Assembly (NCBI GenBank): GCA_023436745.1
Contig: JAEZHZ010000008.1
Span: 1 to 15,447 of the forward strand
DNA from: Pseudomonadota bacterium
Lineage (GTDB): Bacteria; Pseudomonadota; Alphaproteobacteria; Rhizobiales; Devosiaceae
Reading direction: 5' to 3'
Length of the DNA stretch: 15,447 nucleotides
Part shown: positions 5,981 through 12,968 of the stretch, piece after piece
Layout: every line of letters begins with the position of its first letter
Position numbering within the stretch: position 1 is the first letter of the stretch
Notes under the pieces: generated by a model
What the model saw: the letters and a program-made list of their open reading frames with translations, nothing else
The model's database searches: none
What the model was told of the DNA's origin: nothing
Program-made: the position numbers and the translations under genes

Positions 5981-6916
5981 GCCGGCCTCGATCTGGGCGC
6001 GGCGGCCTTCGAGGAAGGGCGGCAGCGCCAGGGATTCACCGAGCGTGTCGAGCGGCTCGTCGGCGGTGAAGCCGGGCACGTCGGTGGCGATCTCGAACAG
6101 GATGCCGTTGGGCTCGCGGAAGTAGAGCGAGGTGAAGTAGAACCGCTCGACCTCGCCGCTCGAGCGGATGCCGAAGCCGTTCACCCGCTCGATCCACTGG
6201 CGCAGCGTATCCTGGTCGGGGGTGCGGAAGGCGACGTGGTGGACGCCGCCGGCACCGGGCCGGGCCCGCGACAGGTTCGGATCGACCACCACATGCACTT
6301 CCGCCCCCGGACCGCCGGGGCCCATCTCGAACACATGCGTCTCGGCAGCCCCGTTGGCGGCGGGGTACTGACGCACCTTGCCCATGTTCATCACCTCGGT
6401 GAGCATCACCTCGGTGGGGGCCAGCGAGGGCACCGCCATGCTGATCGGGCCGAGCCCGATGACTTGCCGCTCTGCCGGGACCGGCGACTTCGCCCAGGGC
6501 ACCACCTTGTTGCGTTCGTCGATCACCATGCGGAAGCGCTGGCCCTCGAAATCCTCGAAGTCGAGCGAGAGCTGGCCGTTGCGCGGCTTGATGGCGCTGG
6601 TGCCGACGCCGCTGGTCTGCAGGTGCCCCTTCCACCACGCGAGCGTTTCCTCGCTGTCGACGCGCAGCCCGGTGCGGCTCACGGTGTGGTTGCCGCGCCG
6701 CTCGCGCAGGGTGTTGAAGTCGAAGAAGGTCAGGTCCGCGCCGGGCGAGGCCACGCCATCGCCATAGAACAGGTGGTAGGCGGTGGTGTCGTCCTGGTTC
6801 ACCGTCTTCTTGATCAGCCGCATGCCCAGGGTCTGGGTGTAGAACTGAACGTTCCTCTTCGCCTCCGCCGTGACGGCGGTGAGGTGGTGAATGCCTCCGA
6901 GTTCGAGCGTGGTCAT
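5963..6916 (-). CDS. Ring-cleaving (glyoxalase-fold) dioxygenase, MhqA/MhqO-type
   Basis: A 317-residue protein made of two vicinal-oxygen-chelate modules, the family annotated as ring-cleaving or hydroquinone-specific dioxygenases in quinone and electrophile resistance. The N-terminal module begins GGIHHLTAVTAEAKRNVQFY (8-27), with a conserved TVNQDD segment near 38. The C-terminal module carries GGVHHVAFRTPDQD (223-236) and the strand GILFEIATD (271-279). Candidate metal ligands are His10 or His11, His226 or His227, and Glu275, giving an Fe(II)- or Mn(II)-dependent extradiol-type site. The ATG at 6916 has AGGAGA seven bases upstream, which excludes a 45-residue upstream extension of the open frame. 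It diverges from the radical SAM gene. The true substrate is unknown. Its 3' end is the source of the 19-bp repeat. Confidence 0.88.
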   Translation of the reverse strand: MTTLELGGIHHLTAVTAEAKRNVQFYTQTLGMRLIKKTVNQDDTTAYHLFYGDGVASPGADLTFFDFNTLRERRGNHTVSRTGLRVDSEETLAWWKGHLQTSGVGTSAIKPRNGQLSLDFEDFEGQRFRMVIDERNKVVPWAKSPVPAERQVIGLGPISMAVPSLAPTEVMLTEVMNMGKVRQYPAANGAAETHVFEMGPGGPGAEVHVVVDPNLSRARPGAGGVHHVAFRTPDQDTLRQWIERVNGFGIRSSGEVERFYFTSLYFREPNGILFEIATDVPGFTADEPLDTLGESLALPPFLEGRRAQIEAGLKPLD

Positions 6917-7028
6917 TGCCTGTCTCCTGACGGCCGCGGTTGCGGCGCTGTTGGCAAGAATGTAGTCCGCGATGCCCGGCTTGTGCAGATGGACAATGGC
7001 AACGCACTGGTGCCGATTGTTGAACATA

Positions 7029-7048
7029 AGGTGGGGTGTGCTCCACCT
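7029..7048. promoter_or_regulatory. Inverted repeat in the dioxygenase / radical SAM intergenic region
   Basis: AGGTGG and CCACCT form a perfect 6-bp inverted repeat across 8 bases, about 115 bases from the dioxygenase start and 80 from the radical SAM start. It is a possible operator for either divergent gene. I see no convincing -35/-10 pair here. The rest of 6917-7130 shows only the two ribosome-binding sites. Confidence 0.3.
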
Positions 7049-7130
7049 CATGCGGGCCGATCACATCTTGCCGACCCTGCTTCCCTCGTGCGCGCGGCAG
7101 CGTTACTGATGCGAACAAAGGAAGAACGTC

Positions 7131-8381
7131 ATGGTCGCCCTGCCGCTCAATCGCAAGCTTGCCATCCTGGCCGATGCGGCCAAGTACGACGCATCCTGCG
7201 CCTCGAGCGGCAGCGAGAAGCGCAACAGCACCGGCACCGGCGGGATCGGTTCCACCGAGGGGCATGGCATCTGCCACTCCTATGCCCCGGATGGCCGCTG
7301 CATCAGCCTGCTCAAGGTGCTGCTGACCAATTTCTGCATCTATGACTGCGCCTACTGCATCAACCGCTCGTCCTCCAACGTGCAGCGGGCGCGCTTCAGC
7401 GTCGAGGAGGTGGTGCGGCTGACGCTCGACTTCTACAAGCGCAACTATATCGAGGGGCTGTTCCTCTCCTCCGGCATCATCCGCTCGCCGGACCACACCA
7501 TGGAGGAACTGGTGCGGGTGGCGCGGACGCTGCGCGAGACGCACGGGTTCGCCGGCTATATCCACCTCAAGGTCATCCCCAACGCCGCGCCCGAGCTGCT
7601 GGTCGAGGCCGGGCGCTGGGCCGACCGGCTCTCGACCAATATCGAGCTGCCGACGGATGGGGCCCTCGAAAGGCTGGCGCCGGAGAAGAAGCCGAGCGAG
7701 ATCCGCACCGCCATGGCGCGGCTGAGGGGCAGGCTCGAGGAAGCCGACACCGAGACGAAAGGGGCGGGGGCGAACATCAGGGCGAAGCCGGCCCGGTTCG
7801 CGCCGGCAGGGCAGTCGACGCAGATGATCGTGGGGGCAGATGGGGCCGACGATGCCGCCATCCTCACCCGTGCTGCGGGGCTCTATTCCGGCTATCGGCT
7901 GAAGCGGGTCTACTATTCCGCCTTCTCGCCCATTCCGGATGCCAGTTCCCGCCTGCCGGTGGCGCCGCCGCCCCTGATGCGCGAGCACCGGCTCTATCAG
8001 GCCGACTGGCTGATCCGCTTCTATGGCTTCGATGTGCCCGAGATCGTCGAGGGCGGGGAGGCGGGGCATCTGGACCTGGCGGTCGACCCCAAGCTCGCCT
8101 GGGCCCTCAAGCGGCGCGACCAGTTCCCGGTGGATGTCAACCGCGCCCAGCGCGAGATGCTGCTCAGGGTGCCGGGGCGGGGGGTGAAGGCGGGCGACCG
8201 CATCCTCTCCCCCCGACGGCACCATCGGCTCCGGCTCGATGACGTCGCGCGCATGGCAGGCGCGATCGACAAGGTCCGCCCCTTCATCGCCGCCGCCGAC
8301 TGGACGCCGGGGGGCCTCACGGACGACGCGCGGCTGCGCCAGAAGCTGGCACCGCCCCCCGAGCAGCTGGCGCTGTTCTGA
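7131..8381 (+). CDS. Putative DNA modification/repair radical SAM protein
   Basis: A 416-residue radical S-adenosylmethionine enzyme with the cluster motif CX3CX2C in NFCIYDCAYCINR (Cys69, Cys73, Cys76). Upstream there is a family-specific N-terminus with extra cysteines (YDASCASSGS near 19-28, GICHSYAPDGRC at 46-57). GLFLSSGI (about 105-112) and STNIELPTD (about 169-177) fit the TIM-barrel SAM-binding loops. A C-terminal helix-hairpin-helix-like part (VDVNRAQREMLLRVPGRGVKAG) suggests DNA contact. This architecture is what databases call the putative DNA modification/repair radical SAM family; its chemistry is not established as far as I know. The ATG at 7131 has AAGGAAG upstream. The stop overlaps the start of the DUF4130-UdgX gene (TGATG), a pairing that recurs in many bacteria and links it to DNA repair. 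Confidence 0.9.
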   Translation: MVALPLNRKLAILADAAKYDASCASSGSEKRNSTGTGGIGSTEGHGICHSYAPDGRCISLLKVLLTNFCIYDCAYCINRSSSNVQRARFSVEEVVRLTLDFYKRNYIEGLFLSSGIIRSPDHTMEELVRVARTLRETHGFAGYIHLKVIPNAAPELLVEAGRWADRLSTNIELPTDGALERLAPEKKPSEIRTAMARLRGRLEEADTETKGAGANIRAKPARFAPAGQSTQMIVGADGADDAAILTRAAGLYSGYRLKRVYYSAFSPIPDASSRLPVAPPPLMREHRLYQADWLIRFYGFDVPEIVEGGEAGHLDLAVDPKLAWALKRRDQFPVDVNRAQREMLLRVPGRGVKAGDRILSPRRHHRLRLDDVARMAGAIDKVRPFIAAADWTPGGLTDDARLRQKLAPPPEQLALF

Positions 8382-9829
8382 TGCTGTCGGTGCGGCTCGA
8401 GGCGCTCAACGACTTTGCCGAGTGGCGCGGCAAGGCCCGCCGTCTGCTCGCGGCGGGGGTGCCGCCCGAGCAGGTGGCCTGGCGCACCGCGGCGGAGCCG
8501 AACGGGCTGTTCGAGGGCGGCGACACCATGCTGCCCGAGGCGGTGGCGGGCTCGGCCGGCAGCGTGCCGCGGGCGTTCATCGAGGCGGCCGAGATCGCGA
8601 TCAACCATTCCGATCCGGAACGCTTCGCGTTTCTCTACCAACAGCTGTGGCGTTTGCAGAAAGATCCCGGATTATTCACCGATGCCGCCGATGGCGGTAA
8701 CAGAAAGCTGTCAGACATGTGCAGATCGGTGCACCGGGACAGCCACAAGATGAAGGCGTTCGTGCGCTTTCGCGCCCTCGCCGGCCCCGATGGCGAGGAG
8801 CGGTTCGCCGCCTGGTTCGAGCCGGAACACTATACGCTCGAGATGACCGCACCCTTCTTCGCCCGCCGCTTCGACGGCATGGAATGGGCGGTGGTGACGC
8901 CCTATCGCTCGGCCTTCTGGGACACCGAGACCCTGATGTTCGGGCCGGGCGGACAGAAGGGCGACGTGCCCGCCGAGGATGCCGTCGAGGAGGACTGGAA
9001 GACCTACTTCTCCTCGATCTTCAACCCGGCGCGGCTCAAGGTGTCGATGATGAAATCGGAAATGCCGGTGAAATACTGGCGCAACCTGCCGGAAGCCGAG
9101 CGCATTGCGCCACTGATCCGCAACGCCCGGCAGATGGAGCAGGAGATGATCGCCCGCGCCGCCACCGAACCACCGGCCCGTCACCTGAGGCAGCAGGCCC
9201 GCGCCGGGGCGCAGGCGGACACGCCGGAGCAGATCGCCTCGCTCGCCGATGCCCGCGCCGCCATCGAGGGTTGCCGGCGTTGCCCGCTCTACGAGCATGC
9301 GACCCAGGCCGTGTTCGGGGAGGGCCCGGAACGGGCGGAGGTGATGTTCGTCGGTGAGCAGCCCGGCAATCAGGAGGACCTGGCCGGCAGGCCGTTCGTG
9401 GGGCCGGCGGGGCAGGTGCTGGACGAGGCGATCGAGAAGGTGGGCATCGACCGAAGGCGGGTCTATGTCACCAATGCCGTCAAGCACTTCAAGTTCGAGC
9501 CGCGGGGCAAGCGGCGCATCCACCAGCGGCCCGATGCCGGGGAGGTCGCGGCCTGCCGGTTCTGGCTCAATCTCGAAATGGAGTTCGTGCGGCCCCGCGT
9601 CATCGTCGCGCTCGGCGCCACGGCGGTCACGAGCCTGATGGGCAAGGCGGCGACGATCAGTTCGCTGCGCGGCGCGCCCATCCGGATGGAGGACGGCACC
9701 ATCCTGTTCGTCACCAACCACCCGTCCTACCTGCTGCGCATTCCGGACCCCGAGGGCAGGGCACGCGAGCGGGCGAAGTTCGAGGCCGACCTCGCGTTGG
9801 TTCGCGATGCCATCGATGCCGGTGGATAA
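8381..9829 (+). CDS. DUF4130 domain fused to UdgX-family uracil-DNA glycosylase
   Basis: A 482-residue two-domain protein. Residues about 1-255 are the DUF4130 domain (DNA-metabolism protein partner of the radical SAM gene), with landmarks SVHRDSHKMKAFVRFR near 116-131 and YRSAFWDTE near 175-183. Residues about 290-480 are a family-4/5-like uracil-DNA glycosylase of the UdgX type: CX2C at 298-301 plus Cys392 as likely Fe-S ligands, motif A GEQPG at 325-329 with FVGPAG after it, the UdgX-specific loop KRRIH (377-381), and motif B NHPSYLL (446-452). In characterised UdgX the histidine of KRRIH bonds covalently to the deoxyribose of excised uracil sites, so this protein probably cross-links to uracil in DNA. 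It overlaps the radical SAM stop by one base and is clearly co-translated with it. Confidence 0.93.
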   Translation: MLSVRLEALNDFAEWRGKARRLLAAGVPPEQVAWRTAAEPNGLFEGGDTMLPEAVAGSAGSVPRAFIEAAEIAINHSDPERFAFLYQQLWRLQKDPGLFTDAADGGNRKLSDMCRSVHRDSHKMKAFVRFRALAGPDGEERFAAWFEPEHYTLEMTAPFFARRFDGMEWAVVTPYRSAFWDTETLMFGPGGQKGDVPAEDAVEEDWKTYFSSIFNPARLKVSMMKSEMPVKYWRNLPEAERIAPLIRNARQMEQEMIARAATEPPARHLRQQARAGAQADTPEQIASLADARAAIEGCRRCPLYEHATQAVFGEGPERAEVMFVGEQPGNQEDLAGRPFVGPAGQVLDEAIEKVGIDRRRVYVTNAVKHFKFEPRGKRRIHQRPDAGEVAACRFWLNLEMEFVRPRVIVALGATAVTSLMGKAATISSLRGAPIRMEDGTILFVTNHPSYLLRIPDPEGRARERAKFEADLALVRDAIDAGG

Positions 9830-9856
9830 GGCATCATCAACGGGGCTCCGACCCGC

Positions 9857-9885
9857 TTGACACCGAAGGGCCGTCCCCCTAGGTA
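9857..9885 (+). promoter_or_regulatory. Probable housekeeping promoter of tRNA-Met
   Basis: A perfect -35 TTGACA at 9857-9862 is followed after 17 bases by TAGGTA at 9880-9885, a poor -10. Initiation near 9892 would leave a leader of about 30 bases before the mature tRNA. The spacing and position are right; the -10 is the weak part. Confidence 0.5.
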
Positions 9886-9921
9886 ATGCCCGCGTCGGCC
9901 ACAGGCCGCGGCCCTCAATGG

Positions 9922-9998
9922 GGCGGAGTAGCTCAGTTGGTTAGAGCAGCGGAATCATAATCCGCGTGTCGGGGGTTCAAATCCCTCCTCCGCTACCA
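9922..9998 (+). tRNA. tRNA-Met (anticodon CAT)
   Basis: A complete 77-base cloverleaf. The acceptor stem is GGCGGAG with CTCCGCT (first pair G-T), the D arm contains AGCTCAGTTGGTTAGAGC, the anticodon stem GCGGA/TCCGC encloses loop ATCATAA with CAT at 9956-9958, and the T arm contains GTTCAAATC. Discriminator A and CCA are encoded. Initiator features (unpaired first base, GGG/CCC in the anticodon stem) are absent, so it is the elongator; an Ile tRNA with modified C34 shares this anticodon but the overall sequence fits elongator Met of alphaproteobacteria. Confidence 0.95.
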
Positions 9999-10070
9999 AT
10001 TTGTATCACCGAAAAAGAAGCCCGGAATCCTTGACGTTTGCCAGCATTTGGTAGGCGCAGCGCCGGATAC

Positions 10071-10090
10071 GTGTCACCGCAATGTGACAC
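10071..10090. promoter_or_regulatory. Palindrome upstream of the integrase remnant
   Basis: GTGTCAC-CGCAAT-GTGACAC is a perfect 7-6-7 inverted repeat, ending 25 bases before the ATG of the integrase fragment. It looks like a repressor operator or recombination-directionality site of the lost element. No T-run follows, so it is not an intrinsic terminator for the tRNA. Confidence 0.45.
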
Positions 10091-10115
10091 CGTCCAGACG
10101 AGGGATTTTCGTCTT

Positions 10116-10313
10116 ATGGCACGGGCCGCTTACATCATCAGAAAAGACGGGCGATTCTGGTTTCAGAAGAGATTCGCGACAGTTGCGCACTCACAGGGAG
10201 CGAGCACTCATGGTCGCATCGCGCTGCGGACAGCTGACTACCGCTTGGCGGTCTCGCGGATGCTGAAGGTGGCGCAACTGATCCAAGAATTCGAACCCCA
10301 GCCGGACATTTAG
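10116..10313 (+). pseudogene. N-terminal remnant of a phage-type tyrosine integrase
   Basis: A 65-residue frame starting MARAAYIIRKDGRFWFQKRF and continuing with TADYRLAVSRMLKVAQ. This is the pattern of the short N-terminal domain of phage-like site-specific integrases (a WYF-type beta hairpin followed by a helix with repeated Arg/Leu, as in DUF6538-like N-termini). The core-binding and catalytic domains with the R...HxxR...Y residues are absent: a TAG ends the frame at 10313 and no other frame downstream continues the similarity. It starts 117 bases after the tRNA-Met gene and in the same direction, the usual place of an integrase next to its attachment site. The family call rests on remembered sequence pattern. 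It may alternatively be a small free-standing protein. Confidence 0.6.
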
Positions 10314-10340
10314 CCAAGTCCAAGCGCCCACCAAAAGCTG

Positions 10341-10397
10341 GCGTGCAGGTGGCATGTCTGCACGCAAGAACGAGCCCCGCTGATCATGCCAATGGCA
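10341..10397. other. Hairpin-rich noncoding stretch between integrase remnant and TetR gene
   Basis: GCGTGCAG (10341-10348) and CTGCACGC (10358-10365) form a perfect 8-bp stem. GGCATG (10351-10356) can also pair with CATGCC (10385-10390), and TGCCA-A-TGGCA at 10387-10397 is a further palindrome. The stems are mutually exclusive. It may terminate the leftward TetR transcript or be debris of the element's attachment region; no T-run supports the first option. Confidence 0.35.
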
Positions 10398-10410
10398 CAA
10401 GACCTTCAGC

Positions 10411-11058
10411 TTACCTCGGTAGCAGCGCATCGACCAACGCACCTGTCAGCCACTCTGCGTAGCTTTTCGCCTTTAGCCCCTCGATGTCGGTCATCAGCAG
10501 AAACAACTCAGGACTAGCCAGCCGCCAGATCAGCGCCGTTGCCGCCTCTGCATCCATCCCATGGCGCAGGGGCCCCTTCTCCAGCAGGGCCCGGGCGACA
10601 AAACTAAGGTTGCGGCGGCGGCCCTCGTGCAGGCCGCGATACAACGCGGCGAGTTCGGCATCCGTGGCCGCGGCCATGCGCACGACGGCCATCAGGTCGG
10701 CCACATTGCCGAGCACCTCCGTGATGTCGCGGGCAAACATGGCAAGCTGCGCTCGCTGGTCGGCCGCCGCGAGGATAGCCCCCGGTCCGGCTTGCTCAAG
10801 CAGCGGCACCGTGGGGTCGGCCCGCCGCACGGCTCGCTCTATCACCGCGCGCAGCAGGGCCTGCTTGTTGCCGAACACGGCATAGATCGTCTCGTTCGAA
10901 ACCCCCGCCGCTCGCGCCACAGCTGCAATGGTCGTTCCTTGCCAGCCCGCGCCAATGAACAATTGCCGCGCCGCCTCAATCACAGCCTCCCTTGTGTCCG
11001 TTGCCTGGTTGGCCCGGCGCCTCGAGGCATATTTCCGCTTCGGCTTGACAGGTTCCAT
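10411..11058 (-). CDS. TetR-family transcriptional repressor
   Basis: A 215-residue protein with an N-terminal TetR helix-turn-helix at about 23-68. TREAVIEAARQLFIGAGWQGTTIAAVARAAGVS leads into the recognition helix and the signature NETIYAVFGNKQALLRAVIE. The C-terminal helical part (about 90-215) is the variable ligand and dimer domain and gives no hint of ligand. A Lys/Arg-rich N-terminal arm (VKPKRKYASRRR) precedes the DNA-binding domain. The ATG at 11058 lies just inside an intergenic region with an inverted repeat, facing the divergent DUF1772 gene, which is the likely target along with itself. The protein is complete and of normal length for the family. Confidence 0.92.
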   Translation of the reverse strand: MEPVKPKRKYASRRRANQATDTREAVIEAARQLFIGAGWQGTTIAAVARAAGVSNETIYAVFGNKQALLRAVIERAVRRADPTVPLLEQAGPGAILAAADQRAQLAMFARDITEVLGNVADLMAVVRMAAATDAELAALYRGLHEGRRRNLSFVARALLEKGPLRHGMDAEAATALIWRLASPELFLLMTDIEGLKAKSYAEWLTGALVDALLPR

Positions 11059-11065
11059 GGTTTCG

Positions 11066-11089
11066 ATACATCATCACTGTATTGAATAC
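11066..11089. promoter_or_regulatory. Candidate TetR operator between tetR and DUF1772 gene
   Basis: ATACA-N7-TGTAT (11066-11082) is an inverted repeat of typical TetR operator size, overlapped by a second palindrome GTATT-G-AATAC (11079-11089). Both lie 7-31 bases from the TetR start and about 60-80 from the divergent start, so binding could repress both genes. Confidence 0.5.
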
Positions 11090-11147
11090 GCCACCAGTTT
11101 ACCCATGCTTGCGCGAGCTGCAAGGGCCGACGCTCCGGAGTGTCATC

Positions 11148-11618
11148 ATGTCTGCTGCACTACCCACTGCCGCCCAGGTGCTGGCCCTGTTGCTGGTCAG
11201 TCTCGTCGCCGGGAGCATGTTCGGCATCTGGCGCGGTTACGACGTAGCCGCTTATGCACCGGCGACTTTCGTGGAAGTGCATCAGGGCGCCGTTCGCGGT
11301 CTCAATGTCCTGCTGCCTGCCATGGCCGCCGTCGCGCTGGCGCTGGTATTGCTGCTGGCCGTGCTCGCCCGCACCCGGCCCCTGGTGCTTGGGCTCTATC
11401 TGGCGGCCGCACTGGCAATCGTCGCCGGCGGGATCATTACCCGGTTTCTCAACCAGCCGATCAATGACCAGATCATGGGATGGACGTCTTCGACCATCCC
11501 GGCCAACTGGACCACCTTGCGCGATAGCTGGTGGAGCTGGCACGTCGTGCGCCTTGCAGCCACGCTTGGAGCCGAACTGCTGCTGATCGGGGCAGTGTTT
11601 GCCGACCGCGAGGTGTGA
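11148..11618 (+). CDS. DUF1772-type integral membrane protein
   Basis: A 156-residue hydrophobic protein with about four membrane segments: roughly 8-28 (AQVLALLLVSLVAGSMFG), 50-72 (LNVLLPAMAAVALALVLLLA), 78-98 (LVLGLYLAAALAIVAGGIIT) and 134-152. Between the third and fourth lies a polar stretch with the family-typical NQPIND and DSWWSWHVVRLA. These match the DUF1772 (anthrone oxygenase-like) family, whose bacterial members are mostly uncharacterised. The ATG at 11148 follows CGGAG by seven bases; a longer open frame upstream has no ribosome-binding site. It is divergent from TetR and is probably the repressor's main target, perhaps a stress or small-molecule response gene. The substrate is unknown. 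Confidence 0.82.
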   Translation: MSAALPTAAQVLALLLVSLVAGSMFGIWRGYDVAAYAPATFVEVHQGAVRGLNVLLPAMAAVALALVLLLAVLARTRPLVLGLYLAAALAIVAGGIITRFLNQPINDQIMGWTSSTIPANWTTLRDSWWSWHVVRLAATLGAELLLIGAVFADREV

Positions 11619-11853
11619 GCGGATACGGCTCGTCTATCCAACATAGGACTTACGAGTCCCACATGCGCTACGCTTGCCATTGCAGGGTGTTGTCTGGGAT
11701 CGAAGTGGCAGCCGGGACTATGGGGCAATGCCCAGCGTCTGAAGACCGTTTTGCGCCCCATTCCTGCCGTTGAGGCCGAGACTTCGATTCCCTAAAACCT
11801 GCCGTTCCGCTTCGGCTGACTCAATGTCGAAAAGGGGGTGGAAAGGAGACGGT

Positions 11854-11875
11854 CCGGTCTTAGTCCCGCGACCGG
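11854..11875. terminator. Stem-loop after the WYL regulator gene
   Basis: CCGGTC and GACCGG form a perfect 6-bp stem around 10 bases, 18-39 bases beyond the stop of the leftward WYL gene. A CCCCCTTTT run occurs further down that strand but not next to the stem. The rest of 11619-11892 shows no credible gene. Confidence 0.35.
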
Positions 11876-11892
11876 GCATCCGGCCATGGTGA

Positions 11893-12849
11893 CTACCGAT
11901 AGGTGTTCGCCAGAGCCGAAACGATCTCGGCCATTCTGGTGCGCAGCTCTGCAGGGGCAAGCACCTCTGCGTCAGTGCCGAAGCGCAGGATTTCAGCAGC
12001 AGCGTGGTCGAGCGAACCCACCGAAATAGTAACCTGCCTCCAGCCATGCCCATCCGGCTCTGGAGAGATCACCGCGCCGGTGCGAACGTATGGCGGCAGC
12101 ACATCCTCCATCATGGCGAGACCCGCTGGAGACAGGCGGATCGCTGCCTTGTTCGGATGCAGGTCGACCTCATACCGGCGAATGCTCTCGGCCCAATAGC
12201 CAGCAAGATCGAAAGGCTTCGGGTATTCGAAAGGCTCCTCCAGCACCCTCACTTCACTCATCCGGGCGACCCGGAAGGTTCTGGTCTCGGTCTGAACGTC
12301 TGCGACCAGGTACCAACTCCCGCCCTTCAGCACGATGCCGAGCGGGTTGACGTGGCGCTCACGTGAGCCGGTCCGGCTTGCGTAGTGGAAGCGAAGTGTG
12401 CGTTCACTCCAAACGGCAGCGGCGACGGCGGGAAGCTGTTCCAGAGCCTCAGGTTCGGCGAACCACGCCGGGGCGTCGAAATGGAAGCGCGACTTCGCGG
12501 CTCCCGATCGCATCTGCTCCGGCAGAGCCGCCAACACTTTGCTCCGCGCAGTGGCCGCGGCAGTTCCCATGCCCAACTCTGCAGCTTGCTGCGTCATCCC
12601 CGCGAGAAACAGTGCCTGCGCTTCAGTCGACGACACGCCGTTGAGGCGTACGCGGTAGCCGTCGAGAAGACGGTATCCGCCACTGCTGCCTTGTACGCTG
12701 TAGATCGGCACCCCCGCAGCACTGAGTGCATCCACGTCGCGATAGATTGTGCGCACAGAAACTTCGCATTCATCCGCCAACGCCTGAGCAGTGACCTGCC
12801 CTTTCGCCTGAAGTGTGGTGAGGATCGCCAGCAGCCTGCTTGCCCGCAT
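11893..12849 (-). CDS. YafY-type HTH plus WYL-domain transcriptional regulator
   Basis: A 318-residue regulator of the DeoR-like/WYL class. The N-terminal winged helix at about 2-62 shows RASRLLAILTTLQAKGQVTAQ, the recognition part DECEVSVRTIYRDVDALSAAGVPIY and the GSSGGYRL wing. The WYL core at about 140-215 shows RTLRFHYASRTGSRERHVNPLGIVLKGGSWYLVA, and a WCX-like C-terminal part at about 235-318 has HAAAEILRFG. WYL domains sense nucleotides or other small ligands; the YafY group usually controls the adjacent divergent gene. I start at the ATG at 12849; a TTG at 12858 closer to GGAGG is possible. It faces the RidA-like gene across a spacer with palindromic half-sites. Confidence 0.92.
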   Translation of the reverse strand: MRASRLLAILTTLQAKGQVTAQALADECEVSVRTIYRDVDALSAAGVPIYSVQGSSGGYRLLDGYRVRLNGVSSTEAQALFLAGMTQQAAELGMGTAAATARSKVLAALPEQMRSGAAKSRFHFDAPAWFAEPEALEQLPAVAAAVWSERTLRFHYASRTGSRERHVNPLGIVLKGGSWYLVADVQTETRTFRVARMSEVRVLEEPFEYPKPFDLAGYWAESIRRYEVDLHPNKAAIRLSPAGLAMMEDVLPPYVRTGAVISPEPDGHGWRQVTISVGSLDHAAAEILRFGTDAEVLAPAELRTRMAEIVSALANTYR

Positions 12850-12871
12850 GAAACGCAAAATCCTCCAGCCA

Positions 12872-12892
12872 ACCTGACATCAGGTGACAGGT
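12872..12892. promoter_or_regulatory. Candidate operator between the WYL regulator and the RidA-like gene
   Basis: ACCTGA-CA-TCAGGT (12872-12885) is a perfect palindrome, and a third CAGGT half-site follows at 12888-12892, so ACCTG/CAGGT half-sites recur across 21 bases. It begins 22 bases from the WYL start and lies about 80 bases before the RidA-like start, where a regulator could control both. Confidence 0.55.
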
Positions 12893-12968
12893 ATGGTCGC
12901 CTAAAACTTCCCTTGTCTGCAACCCGAACCGCCACGGCCGGCTCGGCGATACGAAAGGACCATCATTC

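Noticed and set aside
6036..8225. A 729-codon open frame on the minus strand across the dioxygenase and radical SAM genes
   Set aside because: It is antisense to or out of frame with two clearly recognisable genes, has biased Arg/Pro/His composition and no family resemblance: a GC-rich shadow.
9991..10054. CTACCAA at the tRNA 3' end and TTGGTAG 50 bases later, considered as attachment-site repeats
   Set aside because: Only seven bases and inverted rather than direct, so it does not fit an att duplication.
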